A stretch of DNA of 6,060 nucleotides from an uncultured Clostridia bacterium (GCA_910587195.1 CAJUKL010000082.1:1-6060), one strand, 5' to 3'; positions 1 to 5,974 are shown, counted from the first letter of the stretch. Notes: generated from the letters alone by a model not told the origin. Numbers and translations are program-made.

Positions 1-109
1 AGAGAAAAAGGTTCCTCCAGAAACTTCTGACTTTCACAGTGGTCAAAAATACATTTTGTTTCGTTTGCAAAAGATAAAGTTTTTGGTCAAGCTTTTTTCA
101 AAAAGCTTG
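1..109. repeat. 109-bp direct repeat, copy 1 (may extend left of window)
   Basis: This segment is repeated at 186-294 with no indels and only five mismatches (positions 56, 61, 62, 63 and 99). The period is 185 bp. It ends in a 10-bp hairpin, CAAGCTTTTT (88-97) / AAAAAGCTTG (100-109), with a 2-nt loop. The copy begins at the first base of the window, so its true left end is unknown and a longer array may lie upstream. The open frames that cross it have no ribosome binding site and are low-complexity (Lys/Phe/Leu), so I treat it as non-coding. Confidence 0.9.
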
Positions 110-185
110 TGGAGTTTGAGGCAAAGCCTCAAGATTTTTACGCTTACAAGCGTGTTTTTGAAATGGTCTGGAAGAACTTTTCACA
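110..185. repeat. Hairpin-bearing spacer between the two 109-bp repeats
   Basis: Two compact stems follow one another: TTGAGGC-AAA-GCCTCAA (116-132) and ACGCTT-AC-AAGCGT (140-153). A third, longer pairing starts here and ends inside copy 2: TCTGGAAGAAC (167-177) with GTTCCTCCAGA (196-206), with one mismatch. The spacer therefore continues the chain of stems seen in the flanking repeats. No function can be assigned; it looks like part of a dispersed structured repeat family. Confidence 0.6.
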
Positions 186-294
186 AGAGAAAAAGGTTCC
201 TCCAGAAACTTCTGACTTTCACAGTGGTCAAAAATACATTCTGTTCTATTTGCAAAAGATAAAGTTTTTGGTCAAGCTTTTTTTAAAAAGCTTG
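186..294. repeat. 109-bp direct repeat, copy 2
   Basis: This copy is 104/109 identical to bases 1-109. Its terminal hairpin is kept: CAAGCTTTTT (273-282), loop TT, AAAAAGCTTG (285-294). The loop differs from copy 1 but the stem does not. It runs directly into the short module at 295-315, which also occurs in the right-hand hairpin element. Confidence 0.9.
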
Positions 295-315
295 CAGGTG
301 TGGACAGAGTCCACA
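295..315. repeat. Short hairpin module shared with right-hand element
   Basis: After CAGG there is a 7-bp stem TGTGGAC-AGA-GTCCACA at 299-315. The same CAGG plus stem recurs at 5931-5951 with loop GGA instead of AGA. In both places it sits immediately after a T-rich/A-rich hairpin, so order and spacing are conserved across 5.6 kb. It lacks a downstream T tract on the plus strand, so it is not an obvious intrinsic terminator. It lies 38 bp before the fumarase alpha start codon, so it would be in the leader if transcription starts upstream. I found no convincing promoter for the fumarase genes inside 1-353. Confidence 0.75.
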
Positions 316-353
316 AAAAGGTTTTTAAACAAAGAAATAAGGAGAAAAAAACG

Positions 354-1196
354 ATGCGTGAAATTTCAACAAATTTAATTACAGATACTATTGCGGAAAT
401 GTGTATTACAGCAAACTGCAATTTGAATCAAGATGTTTATATTGCCTTAGAACAGGCAAAACAAAAAGAAGAATCTCCAATCGGAAAGGAAATACTCTGC
501 CAACTGACAAAAAATGCAGATATTGCACAAAAACAACAAATGCCTATTTGTCAAGATACAGGTATGGCAATTATTTTTATGGAAATCGGTCAAGAAGTAC
601 ATATTACAGGTGGACTTTTGGAAGATGCTGTCAATGAGGGTGTTAGAAAAGGGTATCAAAAAGGATATTTAAGAAAATCTATTGTACAAGACCCCTTTAT
701 AAGAGTAAATACAAAGGATAATACACCAGCAATATTGTATACAAAAATTGTTGCAGGAAATAACATTGCAATTACTGTAGCACCAAAAGGATTTGGAAGT
801 GAAAATATGAGCCGTGTCTATATGCTTAAACCTTCTGATGGTATAGAAGGCGCAAAAAAAGCAATTTTAGAAACAGTAAAGGAAGCAGGCCCAAATCCTT
901 GCCCTCCCATGATTGTGGGAGTAGGCTGTGGCGGAAGTTTTGAATATAGTGCTTATTTAGCTAAAAAAGCACTTCTTCGCCCATTAGGAAGCCATTCCAA
1001 TATTAAACATATCCGAGAAATGGAACAAGAATTATTGCAAAAAATGAATGATATGGGGATTGGGCCACAAGGCTTAGGTGGAAAAACAACTGTTTTAGGT
1101 GTAAATATAGAAACTTATCCAACACATATTGCAGGTATGCCCATTGCTATCAATATTAGTTGCCATGTGACAAGACATTGTCATAAAATAATATGA
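354..1196 (+). CDS. fumA: Fumarate hydratase class I, alpha subunit
   Basis: This is a 280-residue alpha subunit of the two-subunit, [4Fe-4S]-dependent fumarase, which reversibly hydrates fumarate to L-malate in the cytoplasm. The ATG at 354 follows GGAG (341-344) at a suitable distance; an in-frame TTG at 300 lies inside the hairpin repeat and is rejected. Visible family motifs are PICQDTG (64-70), NPCPP (181-185) and SCHVTRH (269-275). They supply the probable cluster ligands C66, C183 and C270. D68 and H258 (in YPTHIAG) match active-site positions known from class I fumarases. Another cysteine, C192 in GVGCGG, is not the expected ligand. The beta subunit gene follows after 15 bp. The close relative L-tartrate dehydratase alpha is possible, but the sequence reads like clostridial fumarases. 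No promoter was found in the window, so transcription may start upstream. Confidence 0.93.
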   Translation: MREISTNLITDTIAEMCITANCNLNQDVYIALEQAKQKEESPIGKEILCQLTKNADIAQKQQMPICQDTGMAIIFMEIGQEVHITGGLLEDAVNEGVRKGYQKGYLRKSIVQDPFIRVNTKDNTPAILYTKIVAGNNIAITVAPKGFGSENMSRVYMLKPSDGIEGAKKAILETVKEAGPNPCPPMIVGVGCGGSFEYSAYLAKKALLRPLGSHSNIKHIREMEQELLQKMNDMGIGPQGLGGKTTVLGVNIETYPTHIAGMPIAINISCHVTRHCHKII

Positions 1197-1211
1197 AAGG
1201 GGAAAAATAAA

Positions 1212-1754
1212 TTGAATGTTTCAATACCGTTTACAGCAGAACAGGCAAAAAAATTAAAAGCAGGAGATGTGGTAACAATAAGTGGTATTATCTATACTGC
1301 AAGGGATGCAGCTCACAAAAGAATGTTAGAAGAATATCATAAGACAGGAAACTTTCCTTTTGATATAAAAAACCAAATAGTATATTATGCAGGACCAGCA
1401 CCTGCAAAACCAGGACAAGTAATTGGTTCTGTGGGGCCTACTACTTCTTATCGCATGGACGCTTATTCCCCAGAATTATTAAAACTTGGTTTACGAGGTA
1501 TGATTGGAAAAGGAGCAAGAAATCAAGAGGTAATAGAAGCAATGAAACAATATGCAGGCGTGTATTTTGGGGCAACAGGTGGTGCAGGTGCATTACTTGC
1601 AAATCATATTGAAAAAGCGGAAGTGATTGCTTATAAAGACTTAGGAGCAGAAGCGATTAGAAAATTGACTGTAAAAGAGTTTCCAGTGATTGTTATTATA
1701 GATAGTGATGGTAATAATTTGTATGAAATAGAACCACAAAAATATAAAAAATAA
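1212..1754 (+). CDS. fumB: Fumarate hydratase class I, beta subunit
   Basis: This 180-residue protein is the C-terminal (beta) half of class I fumarase and completes the active site with the alpha subunit. It starts at TTG 1212, nine bases after AGGGG (1198-1202). The nearby ATG at 1216 is out of frame, so TTG is the only reasonable start. Recognisable motifs are TARDAAHKR (29-37, with R31), GPTTSYRMD (75-83, with T77 and R81), IGKG (98-101, with K100) and GGAGALLA (123-130). Residues in these motifs bind the dicarboxylate in solved class I enzymes. The length is normal for a stand-alone beta subunit, and the protein has no cysteine, as expected since alpha carries the cluster. It is the second and last gene of the operon, followed by a strong hairpin. 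Confidence 0.93.
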   Translation: MNVSIPFTAEQAKKLKAGDVVTISGIIYTARDAAHKRMLEEYHKTGNFPFDIKNQIVYYAGPAPAKPGQVIGSVGPTTSYRMDAYSPELLKLGLRGMIGKGARNQEVIEAMKQYAGVYFGATGGAGALLANHIEKAEVIAYKDLGAEAIRKLTVKEFPVIVIIDSDGNNLYEIEPQKYKK

Positions 1755-1770
1755 ATAATACTTGAAGGAT

Positions 1771-1810
1771 TTAAGGGAAACTTTTTGTAAGTGAAAAAAG
1801 TTTCCCTTAA
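1771..1810. terminator. Hairpin at the end of the fumarase operon, probably bidirectional
   Basis: A perfect 16-bp stem, TTAAGGGAAACTTTTT (1771-1786) pairing with AAAAAGTTTCCCTTAA (1795-1810), encloses an 8-base loop. It starts 16 bases after the beta-subunit stop codon and lies between that gene and the convergent regulator, so it could stop transcription from both sides. No clean T run follows the stem on either strand; the T-rich part lies within the stem. Terminator function is therefore inferred from position and stem strength. Confidence 0.75.
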
Positions 1811-1869
1811 TACTTCTAATTTAAATGAAAGGTATTTTTTAATAAACTGAAAGCAAATCCGTAAAAAAA

Positions 1870-2595
1870 TTAACCATACTTTACTGTTAAATTAACATAA
1901 GAAATATGTTCTCTCATAAGGGAATAGGCTGATTGATAATCTTGTTTTTTGACAGCTTCTAATATTTTTCCATGTAAATCAATCGTAACATCAATGACAC
2001 GCGGATTTTTAGTAAGAGATTGACGCATTGCAACACGAATACAACGCTCAAAAGATTCTTTTGCCGCAATCATAGTGCTAATTAATAATTTATTATGTGT
2101 AGCAGCAGAAATAAACATGTGAAATTGTGAATCATAATCTACAAATAAATTAACATCATCTTTGTGTTTTATCATATGTTGGTAACTTTCGGATATTTTT
2201 TCAATATCCTCCGGTGTTGCACGTTTTGCAGCATAACTTGCGGTTTCTGCTTCTAACATAAAACGAAATTCTAATAAGTCATTTAAATCTGAATTTTCTA
2301 CGGTAATGCTAAAGGGGGCAATATTTACAATGTTATCGATATTATTGATAAAAGTGCCTGCTTTGGAGCGTCTGATAAAGCCAAATACAGCAAGTGCAGT
2401 ATAAGCTTCTCTTAAAGTGCTGCGTCCTATTCCTAATGTGTTGCTAACAATATTTTCATTGGGCAACATATATCCTTCTGGAAGTTTTCCCGAGAGAATC
2501 AATTCTTTAAATTTTTGAAAAAGAGTCTGAGAAATGTTCTTTCCCAAATCTGATTTCAAGAAATCTACGTTTTCTAATAATATGTCCTTATCCAT
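1870..2595 (-). CDS. GntR-family transcriptional regulator, FadR/FCD subfamily
   Basis: This 241-residue protein is a DNA-binding, ligand-responsive regulator. The N-terminal winged helix-turn-helix spans about residues 20-85 and includes LPNENIVSNTLGIGRSTLREA, with the recognition helix near 56-68. The C-terminal FCD domain (about 105-235) is all-helical. It carries the pattern expected for a metal/carboxylate site: D155, H159 (DSQFH), H208 (DLHGK) and H230 (REHI). FCD regulators commonly sense organic acids or sugar acids. The ATG at 2595 is preceded only by a weak GGTAAG, and an in-frame TAA lies just upstream, so the protein cannot extend further. It converges on the fumarase operon and diverges from the permease run. 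Control of fumarase, of the permease run or of itself is possible; none is shown. The mRNA leader is long and structured. Confidence 0.92.
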   Translation of the reverse strand: MDKDILLENVDFLKSDLGKNISQTLFQKFKELILSGKLPEGYMLPNENIVSNTLGIGRSTLREAYTALAVFGFIRRSKAGTFINNIDNIVNIAPFSITVENSDLNDLLEFRFMLEAETASYAAKRATPEDIEKISESYQHMIKHKDDVNLFVDYDSQFHMFISAATHNKLLISTMIAAKESFERCIRVAMRQSLTKNPRVIDVTIDLHGKILEAVKKQDYQSAYSLMREHISYVNLTVKYG

Positions 2596-2604
2596 GTCTT
2601 ACCA

Positions 2605-2644
2605 TTACTGAAAAGAAAATACCCCCTCTTTTATTTTTCAGTAA
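2605..2644 (-). promoter_or_regulatory. Perfect 10-bp inverted repeat in the regulator leader
   Basis: TTACTGAAAA (2605-2614) and TTTTCAGTAA (2635-2644) are exact inverted repeats separated by 20 bases. The spacer carries a run of five C (2622-2626), so the regulator mRNA would show AGAGGGGG in the loop. The structure ends 9 bases before the regulator ATG. A strong AAAGGAG (minus strand, 2649-2655) lies just upstream, outside the hairpin. It could be an autoregulatory operator or an RNA hairpin controlling translation; the sequence does not distinguish these. Confidence 0.5.
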
Positions 2645-2694
2645 CTTTCTCCTTTCTTAAATTTTTGATGTTGTAGATTTTATCAGATTTTAGG

Positions 2695-2732
2695 GAAAGC
2701 ACTGCTTTTAAAGTAAGTGCTTTCTAACTTAC
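2695..2732 (-). promoter_or_regulatory. Overlapping, mutually exclusive inverted repeats in the regulator leader
   Basis: GAAAGCACT (2695-2703) pairs with AGTGCTTTC (2716-2724). The segment GTAAGT (2713-2718) overlaps the second arm and can instead pair with ACTTAC (2727-2732). The two pairings share bases 2716-2718 and cannot both form. Both lie inside the predicted 5' leader of the regulator transcript. They may be operator palindromes or alternative RNA folds; no T tract follows to make a clear attenuator. Confidence 0.4.
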
Positions 2733-2782
2733 AAATAAATTTGATGGTTATAAATAAAAATTTCCTTAAAAAATTTATCTTT

Positions 2783-2811
2783 ATTGTACTATATAATATA
2801 TATTTTTGCAA
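2783..2811 (-). promoter_or_regulatory. Sigma-70-type promoter for the GntR regulator
   Basis: Read on the minus strand, TTGCAA (2806-2811) is followed by a 17-base spacer and TACAAT (2783-2788). Both boxes are close to consensus and the spacing is ideal. The start point would fall near 2776, giving a leader of about 180 bases before the regulator ATG. Such a length is unusual for a simple repressor gene and leaves room for the inverted repeats at 2605-2644 and 2695-2732. Confidence 0.65.
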
Positions 2812-3038
2812 ATCAAAACGAAATTTTATAAAAAATATCAGAAAAATAGGATTCTTTTAAAATAAAAAAGAAAGTTTTTTGAACAATATGACGAAAAAAA
2901 CACTTTTTTGAAAAAAATATAGAACTTTAATGACAGTATACAAAAGTTACATAATAATATAAGATAATCAAAAAAATCATTTTCTACTTTTTGCTAGACT
3001 AAAATTTCTATTTTATATAAAAAACTATAAGCAAAGAA
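2812..3038. other. AT-rich intergenic stretch between divergent promoters
   Basis: This segment consists mostly of A and T runs and has no credible gene on either strand. A weak plus-strand promoter-like pair, ATGACA (2930-2935) and AATAAT (2953-2958), is spaced by 17 bases. GTATAC at 2936-2941 is a six-base palindrome that resembles the centre of operators of some FCD-type GntR regulators (UxuR/ExuR type), but its flanks are not symmetrical. I see no riboswitch, PyrR-binding loop or attenuator here. Confidence 0.5.
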
Positions 3039-3067
3039 TTGCATACAAACAGTGAAAATGATATAAT
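3039..3067 (+). promoter_or_regulatory. Extended -10 promoter of the permease run
   Basis: TTGCAT (3039-3044), a 17-base spacer and TATAAT (3062-3067) form a near-consensus promoter. The TG at 3059-3060, one base before the -10, adds an extended -10 element. Transcription should begin around 3074, leaving a leader of only about 25 bases before the TTG start at 3099. That is too short for a PyrR-type attenuator. The -35 box coincides with an in-frame TTG that a gene caller could mistake for the permease start. Confidence 0.8.
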
Positions 3068-3098
3068 CTTTAGAAATCTAATAGAGGAGGCTATGACA

Positions 3099-4364
3099 TT
3101 GGAAAAAAGAGAAATCATTCAGGTTGAACAAAAAGTTCCAGTATCGTTATTGATTCCTTTAAGCATACAACATATGTTTGCTATGTTTGGAGCATCAGTT
3201 CTTGTCCCTTTTCTTTTTGGCATCAATTCTGCGATTGTGTTATTTATGAATGGGGTAGGAACCTTGCTTTTTATTTTGATTACAAAAGGAAAATCTCCAG
3301 CTTATTTAGGCTCTAGTTTTGCTTTTTTAGCACCAGGTGCCGTTATTATTGAACAGTTTGGATATCCATATGCTTTAGGTGCGTTTATAGCAGTTGGATT
3401 TTGCGGCTGTATTTTATCAGTTGTAATTTATCACTTTGGTTCTGATTGGATTGATATTGTATTGCCACCGGCAGCTATGGGCCCTGTTGTGGCTTTGATT
3501 GGTTTGGAACTAGCAGCAACTGCTGCTAATAACGCAGGTCTTTTACCAGCAGAAGGTGAAAAAGTGATAGCAAGCAACGCGATTGTATTTTTTGTAACTG
3601 TTGGAGTTGCGGTGTTTGGCTCTGTGATGTTTAAAAAATTTTTGTCTGTTATTCCTATATTGATTGCTATTTTATGCGGTTATGCAGCAGCGATTGCTAC
3701 CCATATTATTGATTTTGAAGCAGTAAGAGAAGCCTCCCTTTTTGCTTTTCCTAATTTTATGTCACCGAAGTTTGATATTAATGCAATTATGATAATGCTT
3801 CCTGTTTTACTTGTCATTAGTTCAGAACATATTGGACACCAGATTGTAACAGGAAAAATTATAGGTAGAGATTTATTAAAAGACCCAGGATTGCACCGCT
3901 CTTTATTTGCAGACAATTTTTCTACTATGATTTCTGGCTGTATTGGTTCTGTTCCAACAACAACTTATGGAGAAAATATAGGTGTTATGGCAGTTACAAG
4001 AGTATACAGTGTATATGTCATTGCAGGCGCAGCCATTCTTTCAATTTTTTGTTCTTTTATTGGAAAACTATCTGCTTTGATTGGTACAATACCAGGGCCA
4101 GTTATTGGCGGAATTTCTTTTTTGCTTTATGGTATGATTGGAACATCTGGAATCCGTATTTTAGTAGATTCAAAAGTGGATTTTTCGAAATCTAAAAATT
4201 TAATTTTGACTTCTATTATTTTTGTAACAGGACTTTCTGGTGTAACCATAAATTTAGGAAATGTTCAATTAAGTGGTATGATATTAGCTTGTATAGTAGG
4301 TATGATATTAAGTTTATTGTTTTATATATTAGATAAGTTTCATTTGACAAATGATGAGGAATAA
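3099..4364 (+). CDS. uraA: Uracil permease, NCS2 (UraA/PyrP) family
   Basis: This 421-residue integral membrane protein is predicted to import uracil with protons. Length and sequence fit the 14-helix NCS2 fold. Signature stretches are QHMFAMFGASVLVPFLFG (24-41), KGKSPAYLGSSFAF (63-76), SSEHIGH (241-247) and TTTYGENIGVMAVTRVYS (287-304). E243, H247 and E292 match the residues that contact uracil and protons in E. coli UraA. I choose TTG 3099 because AGGAGG (3085-3090) lies eight bases before it. ATG 3093 is in frame but only two bases from that site. The in-frame TTG at 3039 is the promoter's -35 box. This is the first gene of a three-gene run, and the ferredoxin gene follows after 24 bp. Another nucleobase such as xanthine is less likely because the match to UraA is close throughout. 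Confidence 0.9.
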   Translation: MEKREIIQVEQKVPVSLLIPLSIQHMFAMFGASVLVPFLFGINSAIVLFMNGVGTLLFILITKGKSPAYLGSSFAFLAPGAVIIEQFGYPYALGAFIAVGFCGCILSVVIYHFGSDWIDIVLPPAAMGPVVALIGLELAATAANNAGLLPAEGEKVIASNAIVFFVTVGVAVFGSVMFKKFLSVIPILIAILCGYAAAIATHIIDFEAVREASLFAFPNFMSPKFDINAIMIMLPVLLVISSEHIGHQIVTGKIIGRDLLKDPGLHRSLFADNFSTMISGCIGSVPTTTYGENIGVMAVTRVYSVYVIAGAAILSIFCSFIGKLSALIGTIPGPVIGGISFLLYGMIGTSGIRILVDSKVDFSKSKNLILTSIIFVTGLSGVTINLGNVQLSGMILACIVGMILSLLFYILDKFHLTNDEE

Positions 4365-4388
4365 AAAAGAAAAAAGGAGAAAAGATAG

Positions 4389-5159
4389 ATGAAAAAAGTA
4401 ACAACTGCTTATTTTAGTCCCACTGGAAACTCAAAAAAGTATAGTATACTATTGGCAGAAAAAATTGGCTTGCCTTTTGAACAGTTAGATTTTACAAAAA
4501 AAGAAAATCGACAAAATAATTTTATCTTTTCAAAAGAAGATATTGTTATATTTTCTGCACCAGTATATGCAGGTAGGTTACCCAATATCAATTTATTTGA
4601 AAATGTGGAGGGAAATGGAGCCTATGCAATTTGTATGGTAACTTATGGAAATCGGGAATATGATGATGCTTTATTGGAACTTAAGGATAAATGTGAACAA
4701 AAAGGATTTCACGTGATTGCTGCCGCTGCTTGGATAGGAAAGCATACGTATAGTGAAATACTTGGTGCTGACAGACCAAATGAAAAAGATATTTTAAAAA
4801 TAGAAGAATTGGCAACTTATATTTATGATGGTATAGAAAAACAAAAGTTTCAAGGAGAACATTTGAAAGTAAAAGGAAATCCTAATTATTGTGAACATAA
4901 AGCTCTTTCTTTTGTGCCACAGCCAAATGAAAAATGCAGTCAATGTGGAAGCTGTATCAAAAAATGTCCCGTAGGTGCCATTGATAGCAAAACATTGCTG
5001 GCAGATGCAGAAAAATGTATCAGTTGCTTTGCTTGCGTAAAGGGCTGCACTAAACACGCAAGAAAAACAGAGAATACTTTTTTTCCAAAGTTAGTGGAAA
5101 AATTAGAAACAAGTTTAAAAGAGATAGAAAAAGAAGCAGAAATATTTTTGTTAGAATAA
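4389..5159 (+). CDS. EFR1-type flavodoxin-fold protein with two [4Fe-4S] ferredoxin motifs
   Basis: This 256-residue cytoplasmic redox protein has two parts. The N-terminal flavodoxin-like domain (about 1-155) has the FMN phosphate loop SPTGNSKK (10-17), followed by APVYAGRLP (57-65) and TYGNREYDDAL (85-95). The C-terminal bacterial-type ferredoxin domain has two CxxCxxCxxxC motifs: C183-C186-C189-C193 and C210-C213-C216-C220. The first is followed by proline as usual. The second has Thr221 instead, a mild deviation. Such proteins probably pass electrons between FMN and iron-sulfur clusters; the specific partner is unknown. The ATG at 4389 has AAGGAG nine bases upstream. It sits 24 bp after the permease and 15 bp before the kinase-like gene, so it is very probably co-transcribed. 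Its link to pyrimidine uptake is unexplained. Confidence 0.85.
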   Translation: MKKVTTAYFSPTGNSKKYSILLAEKIGLPFEQLDFTKKENRQNNFIFSKEDIVIFSAPVYAGRLPNINLFENVEGNGAYAICMVTYGNREYDDALLELKDKCEQKGFHVIAAAAWIGKHTYSEILGADRPNEKDILKIEELATYIYDGIEKQKFQGEHLKVKGNPNYCEHKALSFVPQPNEKCSQCGSCIKKCPVGAIDSKTLLADAEKCISCFACVKGCTKHARKTENTFFPKLVEKLETSLKEIEKEAEIFLLE

Positions 5160-5174
5160 TAAAGGAAAAATATT

Positions 5175-5690
5175 ATGAAAAAAAGGATTGTAATTATTAA
5201 CGGTAAGGGTGGCGTAGGAAAAGATACCCTGTGTGATGTCATTGCTAAAAAATATATTGTAAAAAATGTATCTTCTATTACTCCTATCAAAGAAATTGCT
5301 CGAATAGGAGGATGGCAGGGCGGAAAAGAGAATAAAGATAGAAAGTTTTTAGCAGATTTGAAAAATCTATTTGTAGAATATAATGATTTACCTTTTGTAT
5401 ATTTAAAAAAAGAAATGGAATCTTTTTTGCAAGCAAAAGAGGAAATCCTTTTTGTACACATTAGAGAAATAGAAGAAATTAAAAAATTTTTGCAGTATGC
5501 CAATCAAAAAAATGTAACATGCACTACTTTGCTTATAACAAGACAGGAAGAAAATAATAAAATTTATGGAAATCTTGCAGATGATATGGTAGAACGGTAT
5601 GCATATGATTTAGTTTATAAAAATGATATGCCTTTAGAAAAAGTAGAAAAAGATTTTATGATGTTTTTTGAAAAAAATGTATTGAAATAA
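5175..5690 (+). CDS. Small P-loop kinase-like protein, related to (deoxy)nucleoside monophosphate kinases
   Basis: This 171-residue soluble protein opens with a beta strand and a P-loop, IINGKGGVGKDT (7-18), in which GKD replaces the usual GKT/GKS. That variant is typical of deoxynucleoside monophosphate kinases of the phage T4 gp1 type and of related small-metabolite kinases. FVHIREIEE (93-101) resembles the strand-Arg-Glu motif of that group, and LLITRQEE (119-126) follows as a later strand with an arginine. ATP-dependent phosphorylation is likely; the substrate is not readable from the sequence. The ATG at 5175 has AAAGGA (5161-5166) eight bases upstream and lies 15 bp after the ferredoxin gene. 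A nucleotide substrate would fit the uracil permease at the head of the run, but that is inference. No clear intrinsic terminator follows. Confidence 0.7.
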   Translation: MKKRIVIINGKGGVGKDTLCDVIAKKYIVKNVSSITPIKEIARIGGWQGGKENKDRKFLADLKNLFVEYNDLPFVYLKKEMESFLQAKEEILFVHIREIEEIKKFLQYANQKNVTCTTLLITRQEENNKIYGNLADDMVERYAYDLVYKNDMPLEKVEKDFMMFFEKNVLK

Positions 5691-5705
5691 AAAGAAAAGG
5701 GCATA

Positions 5706-5783
5706 ATGATGATGTATTATTTAAGAAAGAAAAGTAATCCTTTTTATAAAGATTTCAGTCTGTCAAAAAACCTTGAGGGCTAG
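5706..5783 (+). CDS. Possible 25-residue micro-ORF, apparently interrupted
   Basis: ATG ATG ATG at 5706-5714 follows AAAAGGG (5695-5701). The frame then reads YYLRKKSNPFYKDFSLSKNLEG and stops at TAG 5781, inside an 18-bp palindrome. The segment encoding NPFYKDF is duplicated at 5975-5996, where the frame continues LKLKIF and stops at 6018. Removing one 241-bp period restores a 23-residue ORF, as if an element had inserted into it. I do not recognise the peptide. It may be a chance ORF; the three consecutive ATGs and the duplication are the only support. Confidence 0.25.
   Translation: MMMYYLRKKSNPFYKDFSLSKNLEG
5734..5755. repeat. 22-bp direct repeat, left copy
   Basis: These 22 bases (GTAATCC at the left end, AAAGATTT at the right end) are identical to 5975-5996. 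The two copies exactly bracket the hairpin train, as expected of a target-site duplication or of a recombination product. Confidence 0.9.
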
Positions 5784-5974
5784 CCCTCAAACTCCTACTT
5801 CTTTCTTGAAAGAAAGAAGCAAAGAACTTTTAGACGGAAACTTCGTTTCCTTAAAAAACATTGATTTTAAAAGGAAAAACGTAGTTTTTCTAATAAAGTT
5901 TTTTGTCAAACTTTTTTTCAAAAAAGTTTGCAGGTGTGGACGGAGTCCACAAAAAAAGACTTTATTGACAAGCT
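5756..5974. mobile_element. Candidate miniature element made of six consecutive hairpins
   Basis: Near the ends lie 10-bp terminal inverted repeats with one mismatch: TGTCAAAAAA (5761-5770) and TTTATTGACA (5961-5970). Between them are six stems: an 18-bp palindrome TTGAGGGCTAGCCCTCAA (5773-5790); CTTCTTTCTT-GA-AAGAAAGAAG (5798-5819); GGAAAC-TTC-GTTTCC (5836-5850); GAAAAAC-GTA-GTTTTTC (5874-5890); CAAACTTTTTT-TC-AAAAAAGTTTG (5907-5930); and TGTGGAC-GGA-GTCCACA (5935-5951). The last two match the modules left of the fumarase genes. Exact 22-bp direct repeats flank the block. It encodes no credible protein. The alternative is a structured intergenic repeat duplicated by recombination rather than transposition. 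Confidence 0.5.

Noticed and set aside
183..200. Group II intron or IStron interpretation of the hairpin-rich segments
   Set aside because: The segments are far too short, and no domain V-like hairpin, intron boundary or reverse transcriptase/transposase frame is seen.
300..353. Upstream TTG start for fumarase alpha, adding 18 residues
   Set aside because: It lies inside the TGTGGAC/GTCCACA hairpin with no ribosome binding site, and clostridial homologues begin at MREI, encoded from 354.
1..353. CRISPR array
   Set aside because: The repeat unit is 109 bp with a 185-bp period and only two copies, unlike short CRISPR repeats with unique spacers, and no cas genes are present.
56..378. Overlapping plus-strand frames of 68 and 89 residues in the left repeat region
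   Set aside because: They run through direct repeats and hairpins, lack ribosome binding sites, are Lys/Phe/Leu-rich, and one overlaps the true fumarase alpha start in another frame.
2930..2958. Second plus-strand promoter ATGACA/AATAAT
   Set aside because: Spacing is right but both boxes are poor, and a much better extended -10 promoter lies closer to the gene at 3039-3067.
2812..3098. PyrR attenuator or pyrimidine riboswitch ahead of the uracil permease
   Set aside because: The predicted leader is only about 25 bases, and no terminator/antiterminator pair or PyrR-type loop is visible.
4940..5503. 187-residue minus-strand frame opposite the ferredoxin and kinase-like genes
   Set aside because: It spans the junction of two well-supported plus-strand genes. 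Its Phe/Ser/Ile-rich composition is the antisense of Lys/Glu-rich coding, and no family motif is visible.
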